Shown here one piece after another: positions 17,062-27,134 of a DNA stretch of 64,000 nt. Each line of letters begins with the position of its first letter. Within the stretch, counting starts at the first letter, position 1. The DNA is taken from assembly GCF_000369005.1 (NCBI RefSeq), contig NZ_KB849766.1, positions 353,721 through 417,720 of the forward strand, written 5' to 3'. Origin of the DNA: Acinetobacter beijerinckii CIP 110307 (GTDB taxonomy: Bacteria > Pseudomonadota > Gammaproteobacteria > Pseudomonadales > Moraxellaceae). The translations under genes were made by a program, and so were the position numbers. Below the pieces are notes generated by a model. The model searched no databases, was not told the origin of the DNA, and was given only the letters and a program-made list of their open reading frames with translations.

Positions 17062-18297
17062 GTGGACGTACGTCTCTCTGATCGTGTCAATGCTATCAAA
17101 CCGTCCCCTACACTTGCAGTAACCAACAAAGCCGCTGAGCTTAAAGCTGCTGGTAAAAATGTGATTGGTTTAGGTGCAGGCGAACCAGACTTTGATACCC
17201 CTCAACATATCAAAGATGCAGCAATTGAAGCAATTAATAAAGGCTTTACAAAATATACAGCTGTAGACGGTACTCCAAGTTTAAAGAAAGCAATTATTGC
17301 GAAACTTAAACGTGATAATAATTTAGATTATCAAGCAAACCAAATTTTGGTGTCTTGTGGTGGTAAACAAAGTTTCTTTAACTTAGCGCTTGCTTTGTTG
17401 AATAAGGGTGATGAAGTGATCATCCCTGCTCCATTCTGGGTGAGTTATCCAGATATGGTGATTATTGCTGAAGGTACACCTGTTATTGTGAAATGTGGTG
17501 AAGAGCAACGTTTCAAAATTACACCTGAACAATTAGAAGCAGCGATTACAATCAATACACGTTTACTTGTATTAAATAGCCCTTCTAACCCAACAGGCAT
17601 GATCTACACTAAGGCTGAATTAGAAGCTTTGGCTGATGTACTTCGTCGTCACCCACAAGTATTGATTGCTTCTGACGATATGTACGAACCAATTCGCTGG
17701 GAAGATGAGTTCTACAATATCGCAACAATTGCACCAGACTTGTATGACCGTACAATCGTACTTAATGGCGTTTCAAAAGCGTATGCAATGACAGGTTGGC
17801 GTATTGGTTATGCAGCAGGTCCTGCAAAACTGATTGGTGCAATGAAGAATATTCAATCTCAATCTACGTCTAACCCAACTTCAATTTCGCAAGTTGCAGC
17901 AGAAGCAGCATTAAATGGACCGCAAGACGTTTTACAACCAATGATTGAAGCATTTAAACGTCGTCATGATTTAGTTGTTAATGGCTTAAATGCAATCCAC
18001 GGTATTTTTTGTTTACCTGCTGATGGTGCATTCTATGCGTATGCAAACATCCGTCCATTAATCCGTGCCAAAGGCATGAAATCTTGCACAGAATTCTCGG
18101 AATGGTTACTGGAAGAAACTGGTGTTGCTGTCGTTCCTGGTGATGCATTTGGTTTAGGTGGATTTATGCGTATTTCATATGCAACTGCTGATGATGTATT
18201 AGTCGATGCTTTAGCGCGTATCAAAAAAGCTGCTGATTCAATTGAAGGTATTGATGCTGCAATTGCATCAATCGAAGCAGAAAAAGCTGCTAAATAG
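17062..18297 (+). CDS. Aspartate aminotransferase (PLP-dependent, fold type I, class I/II)
   Basis: Cytoplasmic enzyme that interconverts aspartate and oxaloacetate using glutamate/2-oxoglutarate. The 411-residue protein has the expected catalytic lysine K239 in NGVSKAYAMTGWRIGY, an aspartate pairing with the PLP ring in SDDMYEP, and the NPTG motif near residue 176. The GLGAGEPDFDTP opening is typical of the bacterial aspartate/tyrosine aminotransferase clade. The start is a GTG at 17062, preceded by AAGGA eight bases upstream. An ATG at 17057 is out of frame and gives no protein. It is monocistronic, with a terminator downstream. Confidence 0.9.
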   Translation: MDVRLSDRVNAIKPSPTLAVTNKAAELKAAGKNVIGLGAGEPDFDTPQHIKDAAIEAINKGFTKYTAVDGTPSLKKAIIAKLKRDNNLDYQANQILVSCGGKQSFFNLALALLNKGDEVIIPAPFWVSYPDMVIIAEGTPVIVKCGEEQRFKITPEQLEAAITINTRLLVLNSPSNPTGMIYTKAELEALADVLRRHPQVLIASDDMYEPIRWEDEFYNIATIAPDLYDRTIVLNGVSKAYAMTGWRIGYAAGPAKLIGAMKNIQSQSTSNPTSISQVAAEAALNGPQDVLQPMIEAFKRRHDLVVNGLNAIHGIFCLPADGAFYAYANIRPLIRAKGMKSCTEFSEWLLEETGVAVVPGDAFGLGGFMRISYATADDVLVDALARIKKAADSIEGIDAAIASIEAEKAAK

Positions 18298-18311
18298 TTG
18301 TAGTTACAATA

Positions 18312-18342
18312 AAAAGGAGCTTCGTCATGAAGCTTCTTTTTT
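18312..18342 (+). terminator. Intrinsic terminator after the aminotransferase gene
   Basis: AAGGAGCTTC/GAAGCTTCTT stem with a 4-5 base loop and a T-run. Confidence 0.75.
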
Positions 18343-18378
18343 ATAAAATCTTAAAAAATATTTTGCATTTAAATTTAG

Positions 18379-18795
18379 CTATTCTTTATTCGCTGTAAAC
18401 AAAGCAACGACGTCTGATTCTGTTAATTTTTTGGTTGAGTTTTCAAACGCATAAAAATCAGGTTTACTATCAATATAGATTTCCATATCTAGATTTAAAT
18501 CTTCAGGCATTTCATTCAAAGCAAACGCATTAACATTACAATAACTTTGGTCTTTTGTACGCCAAAATAAATTGGTTCCACATGCATTACAAAATCCTCG
18601 CTCTCCCCATTCAGATGATTCATAAATAGCGAGTCGATTTTGTTTTATAAAATTCAAGGCACCTTGTTCAACATCGATTGTCATAATTATACCGCTGGTC
18701 TGTCTTCGACAGATTGAACAGTGGCAAGCATGAACATTATGATTTTTCAATTCAACTTCAAATCTCGTTTCACCACAAACACATTGTCCTTTCAT
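18379..18795 (-). CDS. GFA-family (glutathione-dependent formaldehyde-activating-like) zinc protein
   Basis: A 138-residue protein with the cysteine pattern of the GFA/CENP-V fold: CVCGETRFEV at residues 5-7, HACHCSICRR at about 23-29, and FCNACGTNLFW at about 69-72. These bind zinc. Members are often annotated as glutathione-dependent formaldehyde-activating enzymes, but most have no demonstrated activity. No formaldehyde genes are nearby. It is a single gene in the opposite direction to the aminotransferase. Confidence 0.8.
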   Translation of the reverse strand: MKGQCVCGETRFEVELKNHNVHACHCSICRRQTSGIIMTIDVEQGALNFIKQNRLAIYESSEWGERGFCNACGTNLFWRTKDQSYCNVNAFALNEMPEDLNLDMEIYIDSKPDFYAFENSTKKLTESDVVALFTANKE

Positions 18796-18897
18796 TATAT
18801 TTTGACCTCATTCTCAAATTATTTTTTTCAATTTTAACAGTTGTTTTTCAGCCAATAAATAATTTTCAAACTAAATCATAAATATGATTGAAAGCAA

Positions 18898-19329
18898 TCA
18901 TGCAATAGCTTTATTTTTATTAAACTCTTTAGGACGTGTGCATAAATGGCTAAAAACAGCATACTGCCAAATACTTTTCACCTGAACAGATACAATCTTC
19001 TCTTCTGCCACTGACCAAGCTAATGCCGTATTTGCCCCTAAAATCAACTCGCCTCCAAGTTGAAATAAATACAATGGTGTACTTTGTCTAACTGCCAATG
19101 AATTTTTCTCTATTAATAAATTATTATAATCTTCAATTTTCCACTTGTTTCCAAACCATAGCTGTAAAAGATCACCTAGATATAAGGTTTGCTTTTTAAA
19201 TGGAAAAGTATTCAAGAATGAATGATCAACAGGTGTGTAATATTGCTGAGGATTTTGAATAATCTCAAGATAATGATCTTGATAAAAAGAAAAATTAGAA
19301 AAAATTGATTCAATACGAAGAGTAGTCAT
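18898..19329 (-). CDS. Hypothetical protein of 143 residues
   Basis: The frame extends to 19446, but the ATG at 19329 is preferred because GGAGG lies six bases upstream of it, and the extra N-terminal residues look unremarkable. The protein is soluble, with no signal peptide, and is aromatic-rich in its first half (FSNFSFYQDHY, LYLGDLLQLWFGNKW). No family is recognised. It sits just upstream of tRNA-Asn copy 4, which is transcribed the other way. Confidence 0.6.
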   Translation of the reverse strand: MTTLRIESIFSNFSFYQDHYLEIIQNPQQYYTPVDHSFLNTFPFKKQTLYLGDLLQLWFGNKWKIEDYNNLLIEKNSLAVRQSTPLYLFQLGGELILGANTALAWSVAEEKIVSVQVKSIWQYAVFSHLCTRPKEFNKNKAIA

Positions 19330-19525
19330 TTCGACCTCCGGTTTAGCCATTTTAGTGCTGGCAAGTAGGGTTAAATCCACACTGTTTAGAAAAAATCTAA
19401 ACGCTTTATATGACTTGAATCTAGCAACAGACTCACCAAAATTCAAGTTATTTTTCTTGGCTTAATTCAATTGTGCAAATAAAAAGCATACGATGCAAAA
19501 ATGAAGAAAACATGACATTTTTATC

Positions 19526-19553
19526 TTGACCGATTTTAAAAGCCGCCTATAAT
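19526..19553 (+). promoter_or_regulatory. Sigma-70 promoter for tRNA-Asn copy 4
   Basis: TTGACC-N16-TATAAT, with a perfect -10, ending 11 bp before the tRNA gene. Confidence 0.8.
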
Positions 19554-19564
19554 GGCACTCAGAT

Positions 19565-19640
19565 TCTCCCATAGCTCAGTCGGTAGAGCGACGGACTGTT
19601 AATCCGCAGGTCCCTGGTTCGAGCCCAGGTGGGAGAGCCA
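19565..19640 (+). tRNA. tRNA-Asn (anticodon GTT), copy 4
   Basis: A 76-base gene identical to copy 2, with the C-G pair at 6:67 and an encoded CCA. It has its own promoter and terminator. Confidence 0.97.
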
Positions 19641-19648
19641 AATTCTAG

Positions 19649-19678
19649 AAAGCCCTAATCATTGATTAGGGCTTTTTT
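19649..19678 (+). terminator. Intrinsic terminator after tRNA-Asn copy 4
   Basis: AAAGCCCTAATC/GATTAGGGCTTT, perfect stem with a T-run. Confidence 0.85.
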
Positions 19679-19703
19679 TATTACTAAACAACCAAAATGC
19701 CCA

Positions 19704-19735
19704 TAAAAAAAGCTCCTGATCAACAGAAGCTTTTT
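19704..19735 (-). terminator. Intrinsic terminator ending the lepA-miaE run
   Basis: On the minus strand AAAAAGCT...AGCTTTTT with inner CTG/CAG pairs and a seven-T run. Confidence 0.7.
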
Positions 19736-19750
19736 ATATTTTAACTCAAA

Positions 19751-20407
19751 TTAGGCAGCGACCTTTGCTGGCACACCGCTATGAAAGCGAAAGGTATCAT
19801 CAGGACTTAAAATCAGATTCTTTTCCACTTCACGAATATGCTCAATACGTTGCTGGATCGTCTCTTCTGGATCTTTAAGTTTCGCCGTTTTTGCAACATC
19901 TAAAGCTAAAGCCAAATAGTCCTCAAAATGACGAGACTCCGATTTTAGTAAATAGCGGTAGTAACGCCCTAACTCATCATCCACAATCGGAGCTAACGCA
20001 TAAAAACGTTCACAAGAACGTGCTTCGACAAATGCACCAATAATCATCACATCAATCAAGGCCTCAGGCTCATAGGTACGAATTTCTTTACGTAATCCAC
20101 CTGCATAACGCCCTGCGCTCAAACCCTTCCATTCTTGCCCACGTTTGGTCATGAATTCCAAAACTTGCTCATAATGCAGCATTTCTTCACGCACCAGTTG
20201 CGCCAATTTCACTTGCAAATCGGTGAAGAAACTATAACGGAACATCAAATTCATTGCCGTACTAGCTGCTTTTTTCTCACAATTCGCATGATCTTGCATC
20301 AAGATATCAAGGTTATTTACCGCTTCATCCAACCATGCCTGAGGAGTAGTACAACCTAAAAACCCAATGACAGGTTGCATTAACTCATCATAATTTAAAC
20401 TACTCAT
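19751..20407 (-). CDS. miaE: tRNA 2-methylthio-N6-isopentenyladenosine-37 hydroxylase
   Basis: A non-heme diiron monooxygenase that hydroxylates the ms2i6A base at position 37 of tRNAs reading UNN codons. The 218 residues are helical, with the ferritin-like iron ligands in NCEKKAAS, LVREEMLHYEQV, IIGAFVEARSCERF and SESRHFEDYL. The ATG at 20407 is chosen over an upstream TTG. It is the last gene of the long minus-strand housekeeping run and is followed by a terminator. The neighbouring tRNA-Asn is not a substrate type, so that adjacency is probably chance. Confidence 0.92.
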   Translation of the reverse strand: MSSLNYDELMQPVIGFLGCTTPQAWLDEAVNNLDILMQDHANCEKKAASTAMNLMFRYSFFTDLQVKLAQLVREEMLHYEQVLEFMTKRGQEWKGLSAGRYAGGLRKEIRTYEPEALIDVMIIGAFVEARSCERFYALAPIVDDELGRYYRYLLKSESRHFEDYLALALDVAKTAKLKDPEETIQQRIEHIREVEKNLILSPDDTFRFHSGVPAKVAA

Positions 20408-20411
20408 CAAC

Positions 20412-21140
20412 TTATCCCGCAGTCGCCTGAATTGCTGCTTTCATGTCTTTTACAGCTTGAGTTAGCCCAACGAATACACTATCCGCAATGATAGAATGAC
20501 CAATATTGAGTTCATGAATTTGCGGAATCGCAGCTATTGCAGCAACATTTCCCAAATTTAAACCGTGTCCAGCATTTACAACTAAACCTTTGGCAGCCGC
20601 ATATTCTGCACCTTTAATAATGCGCTCAAGTTCTGCTTGCTGTTTTTGATCAGTCTCGGCATCTGCATATGCACCTGTGTGAATTTCAATCGTCGGTGCA
20701 CCACAAGCCACTGCGGCATCAATTTGCGCGAAATCTGCATCAATAAATAAAGACACATCACTTCCTACAGCTTTAAGCGCTTCAGTAGCAGCTTTGACTT
20801 TTTCAAAATGACCAACAACATCTAAGCCACCCTCTGTGGTAACTTCTTGACGACGCTCAGGTACAAAACACACATGTTGCGGTTGAATCTCTTTGGCAAA
20901 CTCAATCATTTCATCGGTTACCGCTAATTCCAGATTCATACGCGTTTTCAATAATGGGCGCATACGACGTACATCATCATCTTGAATATGGCGGCGATCT
21001 TCACGTAAGTGCAAAGTAATCCCTTCAGCACCTGCCTCTTCACAAACCAAAGCAGCCTGAACTGGATCAGGGTAAGTTGTACCTCGTGCTTGTCTTAATG
21101 TCGCAACATGATCAATGTTTACACCTAAGATCGCGGCCAT
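20412..21140 (-). CDS. pdxJ: Pyridoxine 5'-phosphate synthase
   Basis: Condenses 3-amino-2-oxopropyl phosphate with 1-deoxy-D-xylulose 5-phosphate to give pyridoxine 5'-phosphate, the final ring-closing step of DXP-dependent vitamin B6 synthesis. The 242-residue TIM barrel has the [17 protein letters not shown] opening, the [11 protein letters not shown] block with the catalytic histidine and arginines, and the phosphate-binding AGHGLN and LNIGHSI segments. It lies between recO and miaE in the usual gamma-proteobacterial era-recO-pdxJ order, four bases from the miaE start. Confidence 0.95.
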   Translation of the reverse strand: MAAILGVNIDHVATLRQARGTTYPDPVQAALVCEEAGAEGITLHLREDRRHIQDDDVRRMRPLLKTRMNLELAVTDEMIEFAKEIQPQHVCFVPERRQEVTTEGGLDVVGHFEKVKAATEALKAVGSDVSLFIDADFAQIDAAVACGAPTIEIHTGAYADAETDQKQQAELERIIKGAEYAAAKGLVVNAGHGLNLGNVAAIAAIPQIHELNIGHSIIADSVFVGLTQAVKDMKAAIQATAG

Positions 21141-21193
21141 AAAAATATCCTATTGTTTACTCTTCTACCTGCTTTATTGATGCATTAAGAAGA

Positions 21194-21901
21194 TTAAGTT
21201 TGCGTATTTTGAATCCAAAGTTGACGACTTTTCAATGGTCGATCACCCAAAAGAGAGCTAATCATCTGGCGGTATAGTTTACCCAATAATTGCAATTGTT
21301 CGGCAGAAAAATCCTGTCCTTGCTCATAACAACGCATTGAGCCAATCAGCTCGCCAGCCAGCGTAGAGCGTGATGCTTTTGCAACTGGTAAAAAACCATC
21401 ATTGAGTTGAAAGTGATAATGCTGAGAACTTTGCACTTCTTGCTGATTTGCATCAGTTGAAAAATCAATTGCATAACCAAGCTCTTGTAATAAAGCATGT
21501 TCAAATTGACGTAAAATCTGTCTCAAAAATAATGCTGATTGCTCATGTGAGGCTAATTGCTGCAACTGTAATAATATCAGTTGATATTGTTGAAAAGTTT
21601 GTGGCATTGCCTCTTCTAGTGGACATAAGCGCAACAAAATTTCATTCAAATAAAAACCCGCAAAAAATGCATCACCGTGAAAAAACACAGGCTGATTGAG
21701 AATTTCGAGCTTTGTAAAATTTTTAAGTTCAGATTTACCTGTGGCTTGCAAGCGAATCGGCTGATATTGAGGAGGAGGTGTCTGTCTTAGAATCCCATCC
21801 ACACGACCATATTCTTGCGTATATAAATGCACAATATGGCTTTTTTCACGATACTTACGATGATGAATCAAATAGCCATGTAGGACTTCATTACGCATCA
21901 T
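21194..21901 (-). CDS. recO: DNA repair protein RecO
   Basis: RecO works with RecR to load RecA onto SSB-coated DNA in the RecFOR gap-repair pathway. The 235-residue protein starts with the N-terminal OB-fold (YLIHHRKYREKSHIVHLYTQEYGRVDGILR) used for DNA and SSB binding. A helical region follows (QFEHALLQELGYAIDF). No zinc-finger cysteines are visible, as is common in gamma-proteobacterial RecO. It sits between a small lipoprotein gene and pdxJ in the era-recO-pdxJ cluster. Confidence 0.9.
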   Translation of the reverse strand: MMRNEVLHGYLIHHRKYREKSHIVHLYTQEYGRVDGILRQTPPPQYQPIRLQATGKSELKNFTKLEILNQPVFFHGDAFFAGFYLNEILLRLCPLEEAMPQTFQQYQLILLQLQQLASHEQSALFLRQILRQFEHALLQELGYAIDFSTDANQQEVQSSQHYHFQLNDGFLPVAKASRSTLAGELIGSMRCYEQGQDFSAEQLQLLGKLYRQMISSLLGDRPLKSRQLWIQNTQT

Positions 21902-21910
21902 AGTACGAGA

Positions 21911-22108
21911 CTAGTCCTTCTTTTTCTCATCCTTTTCTTCATCATCACCATCAGGAATCACTGCACCAACAACCGCAGCAGTCCCTTTAACAACACCTTT
22001 GGTGGTCTTATAAGCAACTTTCACAGGTACAGTCACAAGCTTATGAATACAGCCCTGCAACATGAATACACATGCCACGATTGCGAGTAAACGGATTGTT
22101 GTTTTCAT
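21911..22108 (-). CDS. Small lipoprotein of the era-recO cluster
   Basis: A 65-residue lipoprotein. The start at 22108 gives MKTTIRLLAIVACVF and the lipobox LQGC at about residues 17-20. After the cysteine it contains a basic segment with VPVKVAYKTTKGVVKG, and ends in a very acidic-basic tail (DGDDEEKDEKKKD). It belongs to a small conserved Acinetobacter lipoprotein family that carries no functional name. It lies 9 bp before recO and after era, so it is probably co-transcribed with both. The final lysine/glutamate run is unusual for an outer membrane lipoprotein. Confidence 0.7.
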   Translation of the reverse strand: MKTTIRLLAIVACVFMLQGCIHKLVTVPVKVAYKTTKGVVKGTAAVVGAVIPDGDDEEKDEKKKD

Positions 22109-22134
22109 ACCTGTTTCCATTGTCAACGAGATAG

Positions 22135-23160
22135 TTAAATATCGCTATAACCTAAACTTTTAAGTGCACGCTCATCATCAGACCAACCACCTTTGACTTT
22201 CACCCAAAGCGTTAGCATGATTTTTTGCTCAAACATTTTTTCCATGTCTGCACGCGCGTCCATACCAATGCTTTTCAGCTTCGCACCCTTGTCACCAATC
22301 ACAATCGCTTTTTGACCTTGACGCTCCACAAAAATCGTAGCATCAATATAAGTACAAGGTGGTTTCAAACGACCTGTTTTTTCATTTACTGCTGCTTCTT
22401 CAGTTTTGAAAGACTCAATCTGCACAGTTAAATCGTACGGAAGCTCTTCACCTAACTGACGCATAATTTTCTCACGAATGATTTCACTCGCTAGAAAACG
22501 CTCAGAACGATCGGTAATTTGATCCAAAGAATACAATGGCGGTTGATAAGGCAGATACTTCTCAATCGTATCGCGCAAATGATCTAAATTCGCACCACGC
22601 AATGCAGATACAGGAACGATCTCAGCAAAGTTCATCAACTTCGCTCGCTCGCGAATCAGTGGTAAAGCTTCATTTTTATTTTCAAAGGTATCGAGCTTAT
22701 TGATCACTAGGATCACAGGCATATCTGCATTTTTAAGTTTTTCCAAAACTAATTCATCGTTTTGAGTCCACTTTTGTGCATCAACCACAAATAAAACTAA
22801 ATTTACATCACGTAATGCTGAATGTGCAGCACGGTTCATCATCTTATTGATGGCACGCACTTCTTTTTTATGCATCCCAGGGGTATCTACAAATACGGCC
22901 TGTGATTTCTCACGTGAGTCAATTCCCACGATCTTATGACGTGTAGTTTGTGGTTTACGTGAGGTAATTGATAGCTTTTGACCTAAGATGTGGTTCATCA
23001 AAGTTGACTTACCTACATTTGGACGTCCAACAATTGCAACAAAACCGCTTTTGAAATCTGAAGGAATGGTTGTTCCTTGAGAACTAAAAAATTGATCAAC
23101 TACATTATTACCGTCTTGCTGTTCAGTTGCTTCTGGCTTATTTTCTTCTGAATGGGACAT
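22135..23160 (-). CDS. era: GTPase Era
   Basis: Ribosome assembly GTPase that binds the 3' end of 16S rRNA. The P-loop GRPNVGKST is at residues 45-53, followed by the switch [12 protein letters not shown] and NKLD motifs. The C-terminal KH domain carries [13 protein letters not shown]. At 341 residues it is longer than the usual 300. The extra length is an N-terminal polar extension of about 37 residues before the GTPase fold. It overlaps nothing and sits 4 bp downstream of rnc, in the classic rnc-era pair. Confidence 0.95.
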   Translation of the reverse strand: MSHSEENKPEATEQQDGNNVVDQFFSSQGTTIPSDFKSGFVAIVGRPNVGKSTLMNHILGQKLSITSRKPQTTRHKIVGIDSREKSQAVFVDTPGMHKKEVRAINKMMNRAAHSALRDVNLVLFVVDAQKWTQNDELVLEKLKNADMPVILVINKLDTFENKNEALPLIRERAKLMNFAEIVPVSALRGANLDHLRDTIEKYLPYQPPLYSLDQITDRSERFLASEIIREKIMRQLGEELPYDLTVQIESFKTEEAAVNEKTGRLKPPCTYIDATIFVERQGQKAIVIGDKGAKLKSIGMDARADMEKMFEQKIMLTLWVKVKGGWSDDERALKSLGYSDI

Positions 23161-23164
23161 CAGG

Positions 23165-23860
23165 TTATTGCTCCAATAATTTTAAAATCTCTGCCGCTGC
23201 CGTTTGTTCGGCAAAACGACGACTTGAGCCCTCGCCTATAATTTTTGGTAATCCCGCGACATCACATTCCACTTTAAAATGTTGATTCGGGGCATCACCT
23301 TGAATATCTACAACCTCGTAAACTGGGAGAGGTTTTTTACGTGCTTGTAAATACTCTTGCAAACGTGATTTCGGGTCTTTCAGTTGATCTGTCGGTTCGA
23401 TATGATCAAGATAGGGTTCATACCATTTTAACACAATGCTTTGCAGCTGGTTTAGATCATTGCTGTCTAAATAAATAGCACCAATAATTGCTTCAACGGT
23501 ATCTGCTAAAATTGACTCTCGATGATGACCACCAGATTTTAATTCACCAGTGCTTAAAATTAATGACCGACTTAACTGTAAGTCATTGGCTATTTTACCT
23601 AAAGCTTCCTGCCGAACTAAGGTCGCTCGCATACGCGTCAGACGGCCTTCATTCTCCAATGGATAGGATAGATATAAATAGTTGGCGATGATCATTCCTA
23701 ACAATGAATCGCCTAGAAATTCTAGGCGTTCATAGTTATGCTTGTGACTTACAGAGCGATGAGTAAGAGCAAGCTTCAATAGGTCTACTTGTTTAAATTC
23801 GTAGCCTATGCGCGCTTGCAGTCGCGCATCACTGAGCTTGTTTGGCAGATTTTTGGTCAA
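23165..23860 (-). CDS. rnc: Ribonuclease III
   Basis: Double-strand-specific endoribonuclease that processes rRNA precursors and many mRNAs. The catalytic domain carries the signature [12 protein letters not shown] and the acidic [14 protein letters not shown] helix. A C-terminal dsRNA-binding domain ([20 protein letters not shown]...[16 protein letters not shown]) follows, giving 231 residues. The start is uncertain: the preferred TTG at 23860 has a GAGA motif spaced seven bases upstream, while another TTG at 23872 has none. Either way the gene overlaps the end of the DUF4845 gene by about 32 bases, so the two are coupled. Confidence 0.9.
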   Translation of the reverse strand: MTKNLPNKLSDARLQARIGYEFKQVDLLKLALTHRSVSHKHNYERLEFLGDSLLGMIIANYLYLSYPLENEGRLTRMRATLVRQEALGKIANDLQLSRSLILSTGELKSGGHHRESILADTVEAIIGAIYLDSNDLNQLQSIVLKWYEPYLDHIEPTDQLKDPKSRLQEYLQARKKPLPVYEVVDIQGDAPNQHFKVECDVAGLPKIIGEGSSRRFAEQTAAAEILKLLEQ

Positions 23861-24206
23861 ATGTTTTCTCAAAAGTCATAACTAAACTAATGTTGAGCAT
23901 GAACGGCTTACGCACTTCATACTTTTTCTTTACGATCAAATCATCTTTATAAGTGACTTGTGCAATTTCCTTAAATCGCAGATCGCCAACTCCGCTCATC
24001 TCTAAACGTTGTTCCATTTGGGATGCAAACTTACTTGGCGATATATTTTCAGGACTGTCTTTTAATAAACTTTCAATTTCAGAGTCAATAATTTTGTCAT
24101 CCCAATATGCTGGCCAAATTGCAATTGCGGCCTTAACTGCAATTGCGAATAAAACCACCCCAAATAATATTGCGATATACGAAGCCCCTTGCTGAGATTT
24201 ACGCAT
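23829..24206 (-). CDS. DUF4845-family membrane protein
   Basis: A 125-residue protein with an N-terminal helix of about 22 hydrophobic residues (YIAILFGVVLFAIAVKAAIAIW) preceded by the polar MRKSQQGAS, and an extracytoplasmic domain. This resembles a pilin-like N-terminus without the prepilin cleavage motif. DUF4845 proteins occur between lepB and rnc in many beta- and gamma-proteobacteria and have no known role. Its end overlaps rnc. Confidence 0.8.
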   Translation of the reverse strand: MRKSQQGASYIAILFGVVLFAIAVKAAIAIWPAYWDDKIIDSEIESLLKDSPENISPSKFASQMEQRLEMSGVGDLRFKEIAQVTYKDDLIVKKKYEVRKPFMLNISLVMTFEKTFDQKSAKQAQ

Positions 24207-24227
24207 GTTTATATCCTATATTTTTTA

Positions 24228-25091
24228 TTAGTTAATTTTACCATTTCGGTTAAAACTTGGAATATTTAGACCCGGTTCTTTATGCATCCATACATAAAAA
24301 GCACGACCAGTTAAGTTAGCCTCTGGAACAAACCCCCAAAAACGGCTATCCGCGCTCTGATCTCGGTTATCCCCCATTGCAAAATACTGTCCTTGTGGAA
24401 CAGTAACTTCCCAATCTTTTCCATTACTTTGAATAAATACATCATTTGCTTTTGCAACAAAAGGAACCAATGCTTCAGTCCCTTTAAGTTGTGCAAACTG
24501 GAACTGTTCCGCTAATGGATTTCGCCCATCTAAATAACGAATTAGATGTTGATGCTCGCCTAATGTTTCTTTGAAATAATAGACCGTAGGTGTTTCAAGC
24601 TGATCTTTATCACGCTTAACTTCTGTAGCAACCTTCGCAATTTGTTGACCATTAATAATTAGCTGGCCATCCTTAAATTGAATATGGTCACCTGGTAGGC
24701 CAACAACACGCTTAATATAACTGATCGTAGGTTGTGGCGGATAACGAAAGACAATCACTTCACCACGTTTTGGCTCACCAACATCAATCACTTTAGTATT
24801 TACAATCGGTAGGCGAACACCATAGTCGAATTTATTCACCAAAATAAAATCACCTGTTTCTAAAGTAGGTACCATAGAATCAGATGGAATATTAAATGGC
24901 TCATATAAGAAAGAGCGTAGAATTAAGACCACAGCCAAAACTGGCCAGAAATCATATGCCCAAGTAATTACAAAATTTTCTTGATCTCGACCTTTGTTTG
25001 CACGTTGTTTAAATACAAACTTATCAAGCAGCCACACTAAGAAAAAAATCAGTGTAACAGGCACTAGAATCAAATTAAAATCAAAATCCAC
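24228..25091 (-). CDS. lepB: Signal peptidase I
   Basis: Inner membrane serine endoprotease that removes signal peptides from exported proteins. Two N-terminal hydrophobic segments (about 4-23 and 50-60) anchor it. The catalytic serine is S72 in PSDSMVPTL and the general-base lysine is K127 in YIKRVVGLPGD. The conserved GDNRDQSADSRFWGFV box lies near the C-terminus. The 287-residue length is normal for the gamma-proteobacterial type. It follows lepA, as in many relatives. Confidence 0.95.
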   Translation of the reverse strand: MDFDFNLILVPVTLIFFLVWLLDKFVFKQRANKGRDQENFVITWAYDFWPVLAVVLILRSFLYEPFNIPSDSMVPTLETGDFILVNKFDYGVRLPIVNTKVIDVGEPKRGEVIVFRYPPQPTISYIKRVVGLPGDHIQFKDGQLIINGQQIAKVATEVKRDKDQLETPTVYYFKETLGEHQHLIRYLDGRNPLAEQFQFAQLKGTEALVPFVAKANDVFIQSNGKDWEVTVPQGQYFAMGDNRDQSADSRFWGFVPEANLTGRAFYVWMHKEPGLNIPSFNRNGKIN

Positions 25092-25162
25092 ACACCCTCT
25101 CTCACAGCACAGCTGCTCGTCTTGTAGCGAAGTATCAACAAACCACCCCGCTCATCTTTTCT

Positions 25163-26980
25163 TTATCTATCTACTTTCAAAACAGCTAAGAACGCTTCTT
25201 GAGGAATTTCAACACTTCCTACTTGCTTCATACGTTTCTTACCTTCTTTTTGTTTAGAAAGTAGTTTTTTCTTACGAGAAACGTCACCACCATAACATTT
25301 TGCCAATACGTTTTTACGCATCGCTTTTACGGTTGAACGTGCGATAATTTGTGCACCAATCGCTGCTTGAATTGCAACATCAAACATTTGACGAGGAATT
25401 AAGTCCTTCATCTTCTCAACCAAAGCGATACCACGATGACGTGCATCTTGACGGTGACAAATCATAGCTAAGGCATCAACCTTTTCACTATTAATTAACA
25501 CGTCAACCTTAACTAAAGATGAACTCTCAAAACGCACAAAGTTATAATCAAGTGATGCAAAACCACGTGAACACGACTTCAATCGATCAAAGAAATCCAT
25601 CACAACTTCAGCCATAGGAATTTCGAAAGTGATAGACACTTGATTTCCTAAGAATTTCATATCTTTTTGCACGCCACGACGTTCAACACACAAGGTCATG
25701 ACATTACCCAGATACTCTTGTGGAACAAGAATGTGACACTCAGCAATCGGTTCACGCAAATCTTCTACGGTTGAACCATCAGGCATTTTTGATGGACTAT
25801 CAATGTAAATAATGTCGCCTTTTTTAGTTAAAGCTTCATAAATTACAGTTGGTGCAGAGCTAATTAAATCTAGATCGTACTCACGCTCTAAACGCTCTTG
25901 TACAATTTCCATGTGTAGCATGCCTAAGAAACCACAACGGAAACCAAAACCTAATGCGTCCGAACTTTCTGGTTCAAAGAACAATGCAGAATCATTAATT
26001 TGTAATTTTTGTAGCGCTTCACGGAAAGGTTCAAAATCGCTTGCATCGATTGGGAATAAACCAGCATAAACTTGTGGCTTAACTTTCTTGAAGCCCGGTA
26101 GAATTGCGACGTCTGGTGTACTAGATAAAGTAATCGTATCGCCTACAGGTGCACCAAAAATATCTTTGATCCCTGCAATGACAAAGCCAACTTCACCAGC
26201 TTCAAGAATGTCTGTTTCTGTGTGTTTCGGATTAAACACACCAACTGAAGTCACTGGATGCGTTTGTCCTGTCGATTTAATCAACATTTTATCGCCCTTA
26301 CGGATACGACCTTGTTTGATTCGAACTAGAGAAACAACACCAAGATAATTATCAAACCATGAATCAATAATTAATGCTTGTAATGGCGCATCACGATCGC
26401 CTTCCGGTGCAGGAATAACATCGACTAAACGCTCTAGAACACTTTCAACACCTAAGCCAGTCTTAGCTGAACATGTAGGTGCATCCGTTGCTTCTATTCC
26501 AATAATTTCTTCAATTTCATGGATGACACGTTCAGGCTCTGCTTGAGGCAAATCAATTTTATTTAAAATTGGTAAAACCTCTAAGCCTTGCTCAATCGCT
26601 GTATAGCAATTCGCAACGGATTGCGCTTCAACACCTTGTGCAGCATCAACAACCAATAAAGCGCCTTCGCATGCAGCTAAAGAACGTGAAACCTCATAAG
26701 AAAAGTCAACGTGCCCCGGAGTGTCAATAAAGTTGAGTTGATACTCTTGACCATTTGGATGCGTGTAATACAGGGTAACCGATGCAGCTTTAATGGTAAT
26801 CCCACGCTCACGCTCAAGCTCCATTGAGTCTAATACCTGAGCTTGCATCTCACGATCTTGTAAGCCGCCACACATTTGAATGAAACGGTCAGCCAAAGTC
26901 GACTTACCATGGTCAATATGAGCAATGATCGAGAAATTGCGTATATTTTTGATATCTACGGATTTTTTAGCTTGCGCCAT
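25163..26980 (-). CDS. lepA: Elongation factor 4 (LepA)
   Basis: Translational GTPase proposed to remobilise stalled ribosomes and assist 30S assembly. The 605 residues contain G1 [10 protein letters not shown]2 [10 protein letters not shown]3 DTPGHVDF and G4 NKID, followed by the EF-G-like domains and the LepA-specific C-terminus with [26 protein letters not shown]. It is the first gene of the minus-strand run lepA-lepB-DUF4845-rnc-era. A gap of 71 bp separates it from lepB. Confidence 0.97.
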   Translation of the reverse strand: MAQAKKSVDIKNIRNFSIIAHIDHGKSTLADRFIQMCGGLQDREMQAQVLDSMELERERGITIKAASVTLYYTHPNGQEYQLNFIDTPGHVDFSYEVSRSLAACEGALLVVDAAQGVEAQSVANCYTAIEQGLEVLPILNKIDLPQAEPERVIHEIEEIIGIEATDAPTCSAKTGLGVESVLERLVDVIPAPEGDRDAPLQALIIDSWFDNYLGVVSLVRIKQGRIRKGDKMLIKSTGQTHPVTSVGVFNPKHTETDILEAGEVGFVIAGIKDIFGAPVGDTITLSSTPDVAILPGFKKVKPQVYAGLFPIDASDFEPFREALQKLQINDSALFFEPESSDALGFGFRCGFLGMLHMEIVQERLEREYDLDLISSAPTVIYEALTKKGDIIYIDSPSKMPDGSTVEDLREPIAECHILVPQEYLGNVMTLCVERRGVQKDMKFLGNQVSITFEIPMAEVVMDFFDRLKSCSRGFASLDYNFVRFESSSLVKVDVLINSEKVDALAMICHRQDARHRGIALVEKMKDLIPRQMFDVAIQAAIGAQIIARSTVKAMRKNVLAKCYGGDVSRKKKLLSKQKEGKKRMKQVGSVEIPQEAFLAVLKVDR

Positions 26981-27134
26981 GGGTTACCTTGAGAAAATAA
27001 AACGCTCAATACTTCAATGAAAGTGATGAGCCAAAGCGGTTTAACAAAATTGTGAGGAATTATAACAGAATGACCTTTCAAAGTATTCAAAATAATTATC
27101 TGCATACGAAACCATAGCTTCTAGACAGCAGCGA

